A stretch of DNA of 55,793 nt from an uncultured Bacteroidales bacterium (GTDB lineage Bacteria; Bacteroidota; Bacteroidia; Bacteroidales; F082), in NCBI GenBank assembly GCA_900318465.1, contig ONKQ01000016.1, forward strand, positions 1-55,793, in the 5' to 3' direction. Both the position numbers and the translations under genes were made by a program. The notes below the pieces were generated by a model. The model ran no database searches. It had not been told where the DNA came from and was given only the letters and a program-made list of their open reading frames with translations. This document shows, one piece after another, positions 34,488-42,986 of the stretch. Position 1 is the first letter of the stretch. Every line of letters begins with the position of its first letter.

Positions 34488-34997
34488 ATGAGAAAATTGT
34501 CTTTTGTGTTCGGAGTTTTGATGATGTTTTTGTTGCATTCCTGTTATTCGGTTGATAATCAGAATTTTGCTGAATACAACAGGCAAGAAGTTGCAGAAGT
34601 GATTGCTTCGCACGACACGACGATTCTCTATTTCATGACTTCGTGGTGCCAGGCTGGGCAGAGCGATTTTGAGAATAACTTGAAGCCTTATCTCGTCAAT
34701 GCCTCTGAAACTAAAGCGATTATTGTCGTTTGTATCGATGAGTTGGAGGAGGTCATGGGTTTGAAGGGACTCAATGACAATGTGTTTTTGTTCAGCAAGG
34801 CATCACGGCAAGGTTTTTTCGACAAAGTTTTCATCAATAGTGAATGTAAAAAACTTCTAAAAGATTATAAACGAGTGAATTATGTTCCTGTTAGATTGGT
34901 CTGTAACGACAAAGGTGAGATTCTGAATTGGAACACTGATGAGGAATCAGGTAGAACATACGGAAGCATTTATCCATGTTTAATGGGCTGGAAATGA
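34488..34997 (+). CDS. Thioredoxin-like lipoprotein without a CXXC pair
   Basis: A 169-residue exported protein. The signal peptide ends in a lipobox (FLLHSC), so it is a lipoprotein. The body has a thioredoxin-like pattern: a strand (TTILYFMTSW), then CQAG where thioredoxins have CxxC, then a helix, VVCIDELEE, and a cis-Pro-like NYVPVRLV near 133. Only the first Cys of the active pair is present, so disulfide exchange of the normal kind is unlikely. Its stop overlaps the aroB start (ATGA), so it is co-translated with shikimate genes to which it has no known link. Confidence 0.7.
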   Translation: MRKLSFVFGVLMMFLLHSCYSVDNQNFAEYNRQEVAEVIASHDTTILYFMTSWCQAGQSDFENNLKPYLVNASETKAIIVVCIDELEEVMGLKGLNDNVFLFSKASRQGFFDKVFINSECKKLLKDYKRVNYVPVRLVCNDKGEILNWNTDEESGRTYGSIYPCLMGWK

Positions 34998-35998
34998 ACG
35001 ACAAACTGCAACAAATCTTTGACAAAACCTCAAAAGTTTTCATTCTCACCGATGAGAATGTGGCCCAGTTTTGGTTGCCAGAAATAGAGTATTGGCTAAA
35101 CTGCAAAAACGCCGTTGAAATCGTCATTAAAGCGGGCGAGCAGCACAAAAACTTGCAGACCGTCCAGCGGATTTGGAAAATTCTGATGAAACATTACGCT
35201 GACCGTAATGCATTGTTAATCAACCTTGGAGGTGGTGTTGTCACCGACTTGGGAGGTTTTGCGGCCTCGACATATAAGCGCGGTATCAAGTTCATCAATG
35301 TTCCGACGACCTTGCTCGCGATGGTGGATGCGGCGATAGGAGGGAAGACTGGCATCGATTTCGGCGGCGGAAAAAACCAAATCGGAACTTTTGCCGAGTC
35401 GGAAGGATTCATTATCTACCCTGTTTTTTTGAAGACTTTGCCTAAAAGGGAACTCCTTTCAGGCTTGGCCGAGATGCTGAAATATGGCTTTATTGCTGAT
35501 GCCAAGTTGTTGGAAATCAATTTGGAAAACTATCGGCAATTCATCACCCATGCGGGAGAAATCAAGCGAGAAATCGTGAAGCAAGACCCTGTAGAAAAAG
35601 GTTTGCGGAAGATTTTGAATTTTGGCCACACTTTGGGTCACGCCATCGAAAGTTATTGTTTGACAACAGATTACCCATTGTTGCATGGCGAAGCCGTGGC
35701 TTTGGGAATGTTGGGTGCTTTGTGGCTTTCCGTAAAGCAGCTTGGTTTGGATGAATCTGTATTGCAAAACTTTGAGAATCAACTCCCTATGTTGCTTTCA
35801 GATGCGGAAATTTCACTTTCGGTAAGCAACATTGAGCCGATTCTATCATACCTCGTCCACGACAAGAAAAACAAAGGTGAAAAGCCACAATTTGTTCTGA
35901 TTGAGGCGGTTGGAAAACCCGTTTGGGATGTGGAAGTGGAACCAGAATTGGTGAAAGAATCTTTGCTGTACATATTAAATAAGGTGTCGTGCCAATGA
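34994..35998 (+). CDS. aroB: 3-dehydroquinate synthase AroB
   Basis: Second step of the shikimate pathway, DAHP to 3-dehydroquinate, NAD- and metal-dependent. The 334 residues show GGGVVTDLGGFAASTYKRGI (NAD loop and substrate contact), TLLAMVDAAIGGKTGID, and the metal ligands in GLAEMLKYG and FGHTLGHAIE. The start is ATG 34994, overlapping the stop of the lipoprotein; an ATG six codons earlier is less likely. Its stop overlaps aroA. Confidence 0.95.
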   Translation: MNDKLQQIFDKTSKVFILTDENVAQFWLPEIEYWLNCKNAVEIVIKAGEQHKNLQTVQRIWKILMKHYADRNALLINLGGGVVTDLGGFAASTYKRGIKFINVPTTLLAMVDAAIGGKTGIDFGGGKNQIGTFAESEGFIIYPVFLKTLPKRELLSGLAEMLKYGFIADAKLLEINLENYRQFITHAGEIKREIVKQDPVEKGLRKILNFGHTLGHAIESYCLTTDYPLLHGEAVALGMLGALWLSVKQLGLDESVLQNFENQLPMLLSDAEISLSVSNIEPILSYLVHDKKNKGEKPQFVLIEAVGKPVWDVEVEPELVKESLLYILNKVSCQ

Positions 35999-37149
35999 AA
36001 CTGCACTGCGACATCCAACTGCCAGCCAGCAAGAGCGAAAGCAACCGCGTTTTGATGATTGCGGCATACGGAGGCTTTGTTCCTGATTGCCAGAACCTTT
36101 CGGATTCAAATGATACACTTGTTTTGGCCAATGCTTTGATGGAAATTCAACAAGGTCACGCTGTCATTGACATTGCCGATAGTGGCACGGCAGCGCGCTT
36201 TTTGACGACCTTTTTGTCCTGTCACTCAGGGAATTGGTTGTTGACTGGTACGGAACGCATGAAACAGCGCCCCATCAAGCCGTTGGTAGAGGCTTTGAGA
36301 AGGCTTGGCGCAAACATTAAATACGCTGAAAAAGAAGGTTTTCTGCCTTTGAAAATCGAAGGAAAGCCAATTCAGGGCGGCAAAGTCCAAATCGACATGA
36401 GTCAAAGCAGTCAGTTCGCTTCCTCTTTGCTTCTTGCCGCTCCGTCGTGGCCTCAAGGTCTCGAAATGGAAATGCTCGGCGACCTCAGCTCTTTACCCTA
36501 TCTTAACATGACTTTGGCCATGATGAGGCATTTTTCCGCTCAAGTTGAACAGGTTGGGCGAACTGTTTTCGTGAAACCTCAACCCTATCAGAATCAGTTT
36601 TTTACGGTTGAATCTGATTGGAGTGCGGCTTCGTATTGGTATGAGATGGCATCGTTTAGCGAGGAATGTGAAATCAAGTTAAAGACGTTGAGTCTGCCGA
36701 AAGGACGTGCCAATCTACAAGGTGATGCCATCATTGCCGATTGGATGACTCAGCTGGGTGTCGGCACTTATGTTGAAAACGATGCCATTGTTTTGAGAAG
36801 GATTCCATTCCAAAGACATGTTGTAAGTTTTGATTTTTCCCAACATCCTGACCTTTATCCCACCATGGCGGCTACATGTGCCGGATTGAATGTTGAAACC
36901 AATTTTACAGGTCTTGAAAATCTCGCTCTCAAAGAATCGAATAGGGTAGAGGCCATGCAAACGGAATTGGCCAAATTGGGCAATTCTACTTTGAACTTTT
37001 GCGCCCACAATGACCACCGCATTGTGATGGCCTTGGCACCACTCGCAATCCTCTATGGCTCAGTTACTTTTGACCATCCCGAGGCGGTCGAAAAATCCTA
37101 TCCTGGCTTTTGGAAAGACGCTTCTTTTTTGTCCATTCGGCAGGGATAA
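35995..37149 (+). CDS. aroA: 3-phosphoshikimate 1-carboxyvinyltransferase AroA (EPSP synthase)
   Basis: Sixth shikimate step, joining PEP to shikimate-3-phosphate. 384 residues from ATG 35995 (ATGA overlap with aroB). The start ASKSESNRVLMIAAY holds the conserved Lys/Ser/Arg; DSGTAARFLTTFLS, QSSQFASSLLLA, LKESNRVEAMQ and HNDHRIVMALA are the family blocks. It is short compared with ~430 residues in E. coli, which is usual for Bacteroidetes members. In place of the common 'NAGT' the motif is DSGT. Confidence 0.95.
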   Translation: MKLHCDIQLPASKSESNRVLMIAAYGGFVPDCQNLSDSNDTLVLANALMEIQQGHAVIDIADSGTAARFLTTFLSCHSGNWLLTGTERMKQRPIKPLVEALRRLGANIKYAEKEGFLPLKIEGKPIQGGKVQIDMSQSSQFASSLLLAAPSWPQGLEMEMLGDLSSLPYLNMTLAMMRHFSAQVEQVGRTVFVKPQPYQNQFFTVESDWSAASYWYEMASFSEECEIKLKTLSLPKGRANLQGDAIIADWMTQLGVGTYVENDAIVLRRIPFQRHVVSFDFSQHPDLYPTMAATCAGLNVETNFTGLENLALKESNRVEAMQTELAKLGNSTLNFCAHNDHRIVMALAPLAILYGSVTFDHPEAVEKSYPGFWKDASFLSIRQG

Positions 37150-37194
37150 AACACCATTTTCTGAATTAGTTGGATTTAGATTAAAGAAATTTTG

Positions 37195-37202
37195 TACCTT
37201 TG
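37195..37202 (+). promoter_or_regulatory. -7 promoter box for the LutA-like gene
   Basis: TACCTTTG matches TAnnTTTG, with a TTGG about 21 bases upstream and a leader of about 18 bases to ATG 37226. Confidence 0.6.
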
Positions 37203-37225
37203 CGCGCTTTTTTACGTCATAAGTT

Positions 37226-37948
37226 ATGAAAGTTGAGTTGTTCGTTCCTTGCGTCATCGACCAGTTCTTCCCTGATGTGGCGGTCAGCACCATGAAGGTG
37301 TTACGCCGTGCGGGTGTTGACGTGGACTATAATCCTGAACAAACCTGCTGTGGACGATTTGCCTACAATGCTGGTTATGTGGAAGAAGCGCAAGCTTTGG
37401 GCGACAAGTTCCTTGACGATTTTTCGTGTGATGTGCCTACAGTTGCTCCTTCAGCAGCATGTGTACATTACATTCGCAAACGCTACCCGCAATTGTTTTT
37501 CAATACTTCCAATCATTTGAATTTCAAGAAGTTGGTAGTCAATATTTTTGAATTGACGGATTTTTTGGTCAACCAGATTCATTTTGATGATTTTGGTGCC
37601 GAGTTTCCGCATAAAGTGACTTTTCACGACAGTTGCAGTGCCTTGCGAGGCATGGGGCTGGGCAAGGAGGCGCGGCAACTGCTCTCGAAGGTGAGAGGAT
37701 TGGAACTGGTGGAAATGAAACAGGCTGACCTGTGCTGCGGTGCCGACCTCTCATTGCAGATGGAGCATGAGCCTATTGCTGTGGGGATGGCTTCCCATAA
37801 AGTCAAGAACGCACTCAATACTGGAGCTGAATACATCGTCTCGACTGACATGACTTGTTTGATGCATCAGAAGTCGTATATTGAACAAGAAAACCTGCCA
37901 ATCAAGGTGATACACATTGCCGATGTGCTTGCCTCGGGTTGGGAATAA
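37226..37948 (+). CDS. LutA/YkgE-like (Fe-S) oxidoreductase subunit
   Basis: A 240-residue protein with two CCG domains: TCCGRFAYNAG at about 45-55 and DLCCGADLSLQ at about 168-178, each preceded by a Cys-containing segment (VPCVIDQFFP, HDSCSALRGMG). This is the LutA/GlpC-type architecture that binds Fe-S clusters or a heterodisulfide-like site. LutA acts with LutB and LutC in lactate oxidation, but neither gene follows; the next gene, 8 bases on, begins the sugar section. The role is thus uncertain. Confidence 0.85.
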   Translation: MKVELFVPCVIDQFFPDVAVSTMKVLRRAGVDVDYNPEQTCCGRFAYNAGYVEEAQALGDKFLDDFSCDVPTVAPSAACVHYIRKRYPQLFFNTSNHLNFKKLVVNIFELTDFLVNQIHFDDFGAEFPHKVTFHDSCSALRGMGLGKEARQLLSKVRGLELVEMKQADLCCGADLSLQMEHEPIAVGMASHKVKNALNTGAEYIVSTDMTCLMHQKSYIEQENLPIKVIHIADVLASGWE

Positions 37949-37955
37949 ACAGCAA

Positions 37956-38528
37956 ATGGAACAACGCTATTATATACACGAAAGCAGCTATGTCGACGAA
38001 GGAGTGACGATTGGCAATGGAACCAAGATTTGGCATTTTTGCCATATCCAAAAGGGTGCCGTGATTGGCGAGAACTGTTCGTTTGGACAGAATGTCAACG
38101 TTGGAAACAACGTGCACATCGGTAATGGTGTGCGTGTGCAGAACAACGTGTCGATTTATGAAGGTGTTGAGATTGAGGACAATGTGTTTTGTGGCCCAAG
38201 TTGTGTTTTCACTAATGTGACCACGCCACGGGCGCATTTTCCGGTGCATGGCGTGTATGCCAAAACCCGCATCTGTGAAGGAGCATCGTTGGGAGCCAAC
38301 AGCACGGTGGTTTGTGGCCATACGGTAGGCAAGAGTGCCCTCGTCGCTGCGGGTGCCGTGGTGACCAAAGACGTGAAACCCTACGCATTGATGGCTGGTG
38401 TGCCTGCCCGACAAATTGGTTGGGTGTGCGAGTGTGGTAAGCGTCTGGATGCCTCACTGCATTGTGAATGTGGACGGAAATACCAAGAAAAAAATGGAGA
38501 GTTAAGTTTATGCAATTCAGAGATTTAA
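37956..38528 (+). CDS. WbpD/WlbB-like sugar N-acetyltransferase with Cys-rich tail
   Basis: A 190-residue left-handed beta-helix acetyltransferase with many hexapeptide repeats (IGNGTKIWHF, IGENCSFGQNV, IGNGVRVQNNV, LVAAGAVVTKDV). The opening YYIHESSYVDEG and the loop PRAHFPVHG are typical of WbpD/WlbB, which acetylate the 3-amino group of UDP-GlcNAc3NA. The C-terminus adds CECGKRL and CECGRKY, four cysteines that look like a small zinc ribbon. The next gene is the matching aminotransferase type (WbpE), overlapping by 19 bases. In Porphyromonas this sugar is part of anionic LPS that anchors T9SS cargo. Confidence 0.87.
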   Translation: MEQRYYIHESSYVDEGVTIGNGTKIWHFCHIQKGAVIGENCSFGQNVNVGNNVHIGNGVRVQNNVSIYEGVEIEDNVFCGPSCVFTNVTTPRAHFPVHGVYAKTRICEGASLGANSTVVCGHTVGKSALVAAGAVVTKDVKPYALMAGVPARQIGWVCECGKRLDASLHCECGRKYQEKNGELSLCNSEI

Positions 38529-39640
38529 AAGCACAATATACCGCCTTGAAGGACGAAATGGACAAGGCTATCCTTGATGTGGTCGCATCCTCGGCTTTCG
38601 TTATGGGGCCGAAAATCAAGGAGATGGAAACGGCTTTTGCCGACTATGTGGGTGTGAAGCACTGCATAGCCTGCAACAGTGGCACCGATGCCCTGCTGTT
38701 AGCTTTAAAGGCTTGGGACGTGAAACCTGGTGATGCTGTTTTCGTGCCCAGTTTCACTTTCTTTGCCTCGGCGGAAGTGATTGCCATGCAAGGTGCGACA
38801 CCAGTTTTTGTCGATGTCGACAAGGACACCTTTAATATTAATGTGGCCGATTTGGAGTGCAAGATTGAGCAGACCTTGAAAGCTGGCAAACTTACACCTC
38901 GTGTCATCATTGCGGTGGATTTGTTTGGCTTGCCTGCCGATTTTACTAAAATTCGCCAAGTGGCTGACCGTCATGGGCTTTATGTTCTTGAAGACGGTGC
39001 CCAAGGTTTCGGTGGACGCATCGGTGAGCGCAAGGCTTGTACTTTTGGTGACATTTCCACCACCTCGTTTTTCCCTGCCAAACCCGTGGGTTGTTACGGC
39101 GATGGTGGCGCAGTGTTCACCAACAACGACGAATGGGCAACTTTGATGGATTCCTATCACATTCACGGCAAGGGCAGCGACCGTTACGACAATATTCGCA
39201 TCGGCATGAACTCTCGCATGGACAGCATTCAGGCGGCCATCCTGTTGGTCAAGTTGAGAGCTTTCAAGGACTATGAGCTTGTCGAAGTAAATAAAGTGGC
39301 GGCACGGTATACGGAACAACTGAAAGATGTGGTGAAGACTCCAATAGTGCCTCAAGGATTTTATTCCAGCTGGGCGCAATATACCTTACAAGTTGAAAAT
39401 AAGGAGGTTAGAAATGGGTTGCAAGCAGCTTTGAAAGCAGTGGACATTCCGACCGCAATCTATTATCCCATTCCGATGCATCGGCAAACGGCGTTCAGCA
39501 ATCTGAACCTTGACGACAATCGTTGTCCCGTTTCTGACCAATTGGCGGATACAGTTATTTCTCTGCCGATACATCCTTACCTTTCCGAGGCCGACCAAGA
39601 CGTGATTTGCGAGGCAGTTCGTAGTTTTCTGATGAAATAA
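38510..39640 (+). CDS. WbpE/PorR-like sugar aminotransferase (DegT/DnrJ family)
   Basis: A PLP-dependent aminotransferase, 376 residues from ATG 38510 (MQFRDLKAQY). Visible family blocks are ACNSGTDALLLAL, the PSFTFFASAEVI loop, EDGAQGFGG and the PLP-lysine motif FFPAKPVGCYGDGG near 194. The opening and its place after a WbpD-like gene suggest WbpE: 3-amination of UDP-3-keto-GlcNAcA. In P. gingivalis the equivalent PorR is needed for anionic LPS and so for retaining T9SS cargo on the surface. Other DegT specificities cannot be excluded. Confidence 0.85.
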   Translation: MQFRDLKAQYTALKDEMDKAILDVVASSAFVMGPKIKEMETAFADYVGVKHCIACNSGTDALLLALKAWDVKPGDAVFVPSFTFFASAEVIAMQGATPVFVDVDKDTFNINVADLECKIEQTLKAGKLTPRVIIAVDLFGLPADFTKIRQVADRHGLYVLEDGAQGFGGRIGERKACTFGDISTTSFFPAKPVGCYGDGGAVFTNNDEWATLMDSYHIHGKGSDRYDNIRIGMNSRMDSIQAAILLVKLRAFKDYELVEVNKVAARYTEQLKDVVKTPIVPQGFYSSWAQYTLQVENKEVRNGLQAALKAVDIPTAIYYPIPMHRQTAFSNLNLDDNRCPVSDQLADTVISLPIHPYLSEADQDVICEAVRSFLMK

Positions 39641-39653
39641 AGCGATAGTTGAC

Positions 39654-40775
39654 ATGGGTGCAAAGTCATTTTTCAACGACATGATTGCTCGCGACAACTA
39701 CGATGAGGTGATGGAATACCTCGCCGTAGCCGAGACGCAACATGCCCCGCGTTTTGACTTTGACGATGCCCCTGAGCAGCTTCGCGAACTGGTTGCAGTG
39801 GCTGAAACGCCGCGTAGCCCTGAACGTTCAAAATGGCTCAATGACTATGCGAACAAAACTTGGGAAGTGCAAGATGGCAAGGCCGAGGTGCTTTTTGCCA
39901 AAGAACATCTGAATGCTATCCGATACCTTAATCGTTACTTGCGTATCGCCAATGCCAAGTTGAAGCAGGATGGTTATTTTGTTTGTGCTTTCGATACGTC
40001 TCAGAAACGTCGTGCGCAAATTTTCAGCCGCTATCCTAAGGTTATAGCGCAAATCGTTTATTTTTTCGATTTTCTGTGGCATCGCGTGTGTCCTAAGTTA
40101 GGATTGACAAGGCGATTCTATTATTTATGTACTCGCAAGGTGAGGATGGTGTTGCCAAGGCCAGAGGTGCTGGGAAGGCTGTATTATTGTGGTTTCGAGG
40201 TCGTCAGTGAGCGCTATATTCACGACCGCTATTGTGTCATTGCACAGAAGAAACGTCAACCAAGTAATGAACACCACACTTATGGTGCTTTGATCAGGTT
40301 GCGTCGCGTTGGCAAGGACGGAAAACTCTTTAATGTGTTCAAGTTTCGTACGATGTACGCTTATTCCGAGTATTTGCAGACCTACGTTTACGAGAACAAC
40401 GACCTTGATGTGGGCGGCAAGTTCAGCGATGATTACCGTGTTACAGAGTGGGGGCGTTTCTTGCGTAAGACTTGGTTAGACGAGTTGCCCATGTTTGTCA
40501 ATATGATTAAAGGACAAATCAAGTTGGTGGGTGTTCGTCCCTTGAGCCAACAGTATTTCAATTTGTACACGCCTGAAATGCAGCAATTGCGAATAAAGAC
40601 CAAGCCGGGACTGTTGCCACCATTTTACGTTGACATGCCCGAAACCCTAGAGGAAATCCAGGAAAGTGAAAAGCGTTATTTGGAGGCATATTTGGAGCAT
40701 CCGTTCCGCACCGATTGGCGTTATTTCTGGCGAATTATGGGCAACATATTCTTCCGTGGCAAACGCTCCAAATAA
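39654..40775 (+). CDS. Bacterial sugar transferase with methyltransferase-like N-terminus
   Basis: The C-terminal part (about 210-370) is a bacterial sugar-transferase (phosphoglycosyl transferase) core: RRVGKDGKLFNVFKFRTM, LRKTWLDELPMFVNM and KLVGVRPLS, the enzymes that load the first sugar-phosphate onto undecaprenyl phosphate. The usual hydrophobic re-entrant segment before RVG is absent. The N-terminal ~200 residues (YLNRYLRIANAKL, DGYFVCAFDT, RPEVLGRLYYCGFEVVSE) resemble the second half of a SAM-methyltransferase fold, without a clear SAM loop. It follows the WbpE-like gene by 13 bases. Confidence 0.8.
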   Translation: MGAKSFFNDMIARDNYDEVMEYLAVAETQHAPRFDFDDAPEQLRELVAVAETPRSPERSKWLNDYANKTWEVQDGKAEVLFAKEHLNAIRYLNRYLRIANAKLKQDGYFVCAFDTSQKRRAQIFSRYPKVIAQIVYFFDFLWHRVCPKLGLTRRFYYLCTRKVRMVLPRPEVLGRLYYCGFEVVSERYIHDRYCVIAQKKRQPSNEHHTYGALIRLRRVGKDGKLFNVFKFRTMYAYSEYLQTYVYENNDLDVGGKFSDDYRVTEWGRFLRKTWLDELPMFVNMIKGQIKLVGVRPLSQQYFNLYTPEMQQLRIKTKPGLLPPFYVDMPETLEEIQESEKRYLEAYLEHPFRTDWRYFWRIMGNIFFRGKRSK

Positions 40776-40812
40776 TTTTCATTTTGTTTATTGATTGTAT
40801 TTGAAAAAATCC

Positions 40813-40820
40813 TATTTTTG
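40813..40820 (+). promoter_or_regulatory. -7 promoter box for the polysaccharide operon
   Basis: TATTTTTG matches TAnnTTTG. A leader of about 140 bases precedes the ABC permease gene at 40969; I see no clear hairpin in it. It marks a second transcription unit in the sugar region. Confidence 0.55.
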
Positions 40821-40968
40821 CAGTTTGATAAGTGCGAAGGGAAAAGTTGTTGGATTCAATGCAAAACAGAGTTTTGTTGGCTCTTATAAAAGGCAGAATA
40901 TTAGTGATTTATGTGCTTTTTAATGGGAGTCAGAACAGCGGAGCTATATAATTTCAGAAAACGACAAA

Positions 40969-41850
40969 ATGGCACAATCTGTTACTGAAAACGAAAATTG
41001 GACTACAGTCATCAAGCCTCGAAACAAATTATTCGAGGTGAATTTAAAAGAAATATGGGACTACCGTGACCTGTTGACACTTTTTGTGAAGCGTACCATC
41101 ACGGTTCAATACAAACAGACCATCCTTGGACCTTTATGGTGGATTATCCAGCCAGCCTTCACAGTCATCATGTACATGGTGGTGTTTGGCGGCATCGCAG
41201 GTATCCCTACAGACGGCATTCCCCAACCATTGTTCTATTTGGGAGGTGTTGCCATGTGGCAGTATTTTTCTGATTGTTTGGGTAAGGCATCCAATACTTT
41301 CGTTTCCAATGCGGGCATTTTCGGCAAGGTGTATTTTCCGAGGATGATTATGCCATTAGCTGATTCTATTAGCAACTTGGTGCGATTCAGCATACAGATT
41401 GGTCTATTCGTTATAGTATATCTTTATTATGTAATTGTAGGCCAATCTCCTAGTCCCAATTGGTATTTGTTGTTGTTCCCATTGTTGGTAGTCATGATGG
41501 CAGGGTTGGCTTTGGGATTTGGCATCATCATTTCTTCCATGACAACAAAGTATCGCGATTTACAGATCCTGTTTTCATTCTTTGTATCATTGTGGATGTA
41601 TGCTACGCCAATCGTTTATCCTTTGAGTCAGGTGGCCGGTAAGCAAAGATTTGGCCTTGATTTGACAACACTGATGTGCCTCAACCCTGTGACCCCTGTC
41701 ATTGAGACTTTTAAACATGGAGCACTTGGTGCAGGTGAGTTCATTGGTTGGGGCTGGTTGGCATATAGTTTCGCCTTTATGATAGTCGTTTTGACTCTTG
41801 GCATCCTAATTTTTAACAAGGTGCAGAAGAGTTTTATGGATACGGTTTGA
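40969..41850 (+). CDS. ABC-2 polysaccharide exporter permease (Wzm-like)
   Basis: A 293-residue inner-membrane protein with six membrane segments. The N-terminal cytoplasmic stretch (EIWDYRDLLTLFVKRTITVQYKQTILGPLWWIIQP) is the hallmark of Wzm/TagG/KpsM-type permeases that flip undecaprenyl-linked glycans or other glycolipids. The ATPase partner (Wzt) normally lies directly downstream but is absent in the 15 kb that follow here; it may be outside the window. It is the first gene of the long sugar operon. Confidence 0.9.
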   Translation: MAQSVTENENWTTVIKPRNKLFEVNLKEIWDYRDLLTLFVKRTITVQYKQTILGPLWWIIQPAFTVIMYMVVFGGIAGIPTDGIPQPLFYLGGVAMWQYFSDCLGKASNTFVSNAGIFGKVYFPRMIMPLADSISNLVRFSIQIGLFVIVYLYYVIVGQSPSPNWYLLLFPLLVVMMAGLALGFGIIISSMTTKYRDLQILFSFFVSLWMYATPIVYPLSQVAGKQRFGLDLTTLMCLNPVTPVIETFKHGALGAGEFIGWGWLAYSFAFMIVVLTLGILIFNKVQKSFMDTV

Positions 41851-41870
41851 GATAGTTGCAAACAAAGAAA

Positions 41871-42986
41871 ATGAACGAAGACAGAATCTTGGTTACGTCC
41901 CCTTTGCTTCCGGATCTTGATGAGTTCCACGAATTATTGAAAGAGATTTGGGAGAGTAAGTGGATTACCAACAACGGGAAGTTCCACCTACAGTTGGAAA
42001 AGGCTTTGTGTGACTATTTGGGTGTGGAGTATTTGAGCCTCTTCACCAATGGCACCTTGCCATTGATTACCGCTTTACAGGCCATGCATATTACAGGAGA
42101 GGTGATTACTACACCATATAGTTTCGTGGCTACCACCCATGCTTTGTGGTGGAATGGTATTAAGCCGGTGTTTGTGGATATAGACCCTTCCAATTGCGGC
42201 CTTGACCCTGATAAAATTGAGGCAGCAATTACTCCGAGAACGACGGCCATTATGCCTGTGCATTGTTATGGAAATCCCTGTGATACGGAACGCATTCAAG
42301 CTATTGCAGACAAGTATGGTTTGAAAGTGATTTATGATGCAGCCCATGCTTTTGGTGTGGAAGTAAATGGAGAGTCAATCCTGAATCATGGCGACATGTC
42401 CACAATGAGCTTTCATGCTACCAAAGTGTTTAACACGGCTGAGGGTGGAGCATTGATTGTTAAAGATGCCGAAACTAAAAAAAGAGTAGATTATTTGAAA
42501 AACTTTGGCTTTGCTGGTGAGACGGAGGTTGTTGCTCCAGGCATCAATAGTAAGATGGACGAGATCAGGTCCGCTTTAGGTTTGTTGAATCTGAAGCAGG
42601 TGGATGAAGCCATTGAGAAGCGTTATCAGGTTGCCATTCGTTATCGTGAGGCTTTGCGTGATGTGATTGGCATCCGTTTCTTTGACGACCTGCCAGGCGT
42701 AAGGCATAACTACAGCTATTTCCCCATTTTTGTTGACGCGGAACATTACGGCATGACACGCGACGAACTCTATTTCAAGATGAAGGAACAAGGTGTCTTA
42801 GGCAGACGATATTTTTATCCGCTTATAAGTACTTTCAGCACCTATCGTGGTTTGCCGAGTGCAAGTCCAGAGAATTTGCCCATAGCGACGCGTATTGCGA
42901 ATGAGGTGATTTGCTTGCCTATGCACCACAAGCTGAGTGATGAGGATATGTCAAGGATACTCGAACTAATTGTTGGAGAAGCATGA
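41871..42986 (+). CDS. DegT/DnrJ-family nucleotide-sugar aminotransferase (VioA/FdtB-like)
   Basis: A PLP enzyme of 371 residues from ATG 41871. It has the FTNGTLPLITALQ motif, TTPYSFVATTHALWW, YDAAHAFGVE and the PLP-lysine motif FHATKVFNTAEGG near 183. The pattern ITSPLLPxLxEF at the start and the FHATKxFxxxEGG motif are typical of aminotransferases acting on dTDP-4-keto or 3-keto-6-deoxy sugars. It should make the amino group that later genes acylate. It overlaps the ATP-grasp gene by 4 bases. Confidence 0.85.
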   Translation: MNEDRILVTSPLLPDLDEFHELLKEIWESKWITNNGKFHLQLEKALCDYLGVEYLSLFTNGTLPLITALQAMHITGEVITTPYSFVATTHALWWNGIKPVFVDIDPSNCGLDPDKIEAAITPRTTAIMPVHCYGNPCDTERIQAIADKYGLKVIYDAAHAFGVEVNGESILNHGDMSTMSFHATKVFNTAEGGALIVKDAETKKRVDYLKNFGFAGETEVVAPGINSKMDEIRSALGLLNLKQVDEAIEKRYQVAIRYREALRDVIGIRFFDDLPGVRHNYSYFPIFVDAEHYGMTRDELYFKMKEQGVLGRRYFYPLISTFSTYRGLPSASPENLPIATRIANEVICLPMHHKLSDEDMSRILELIVGEA

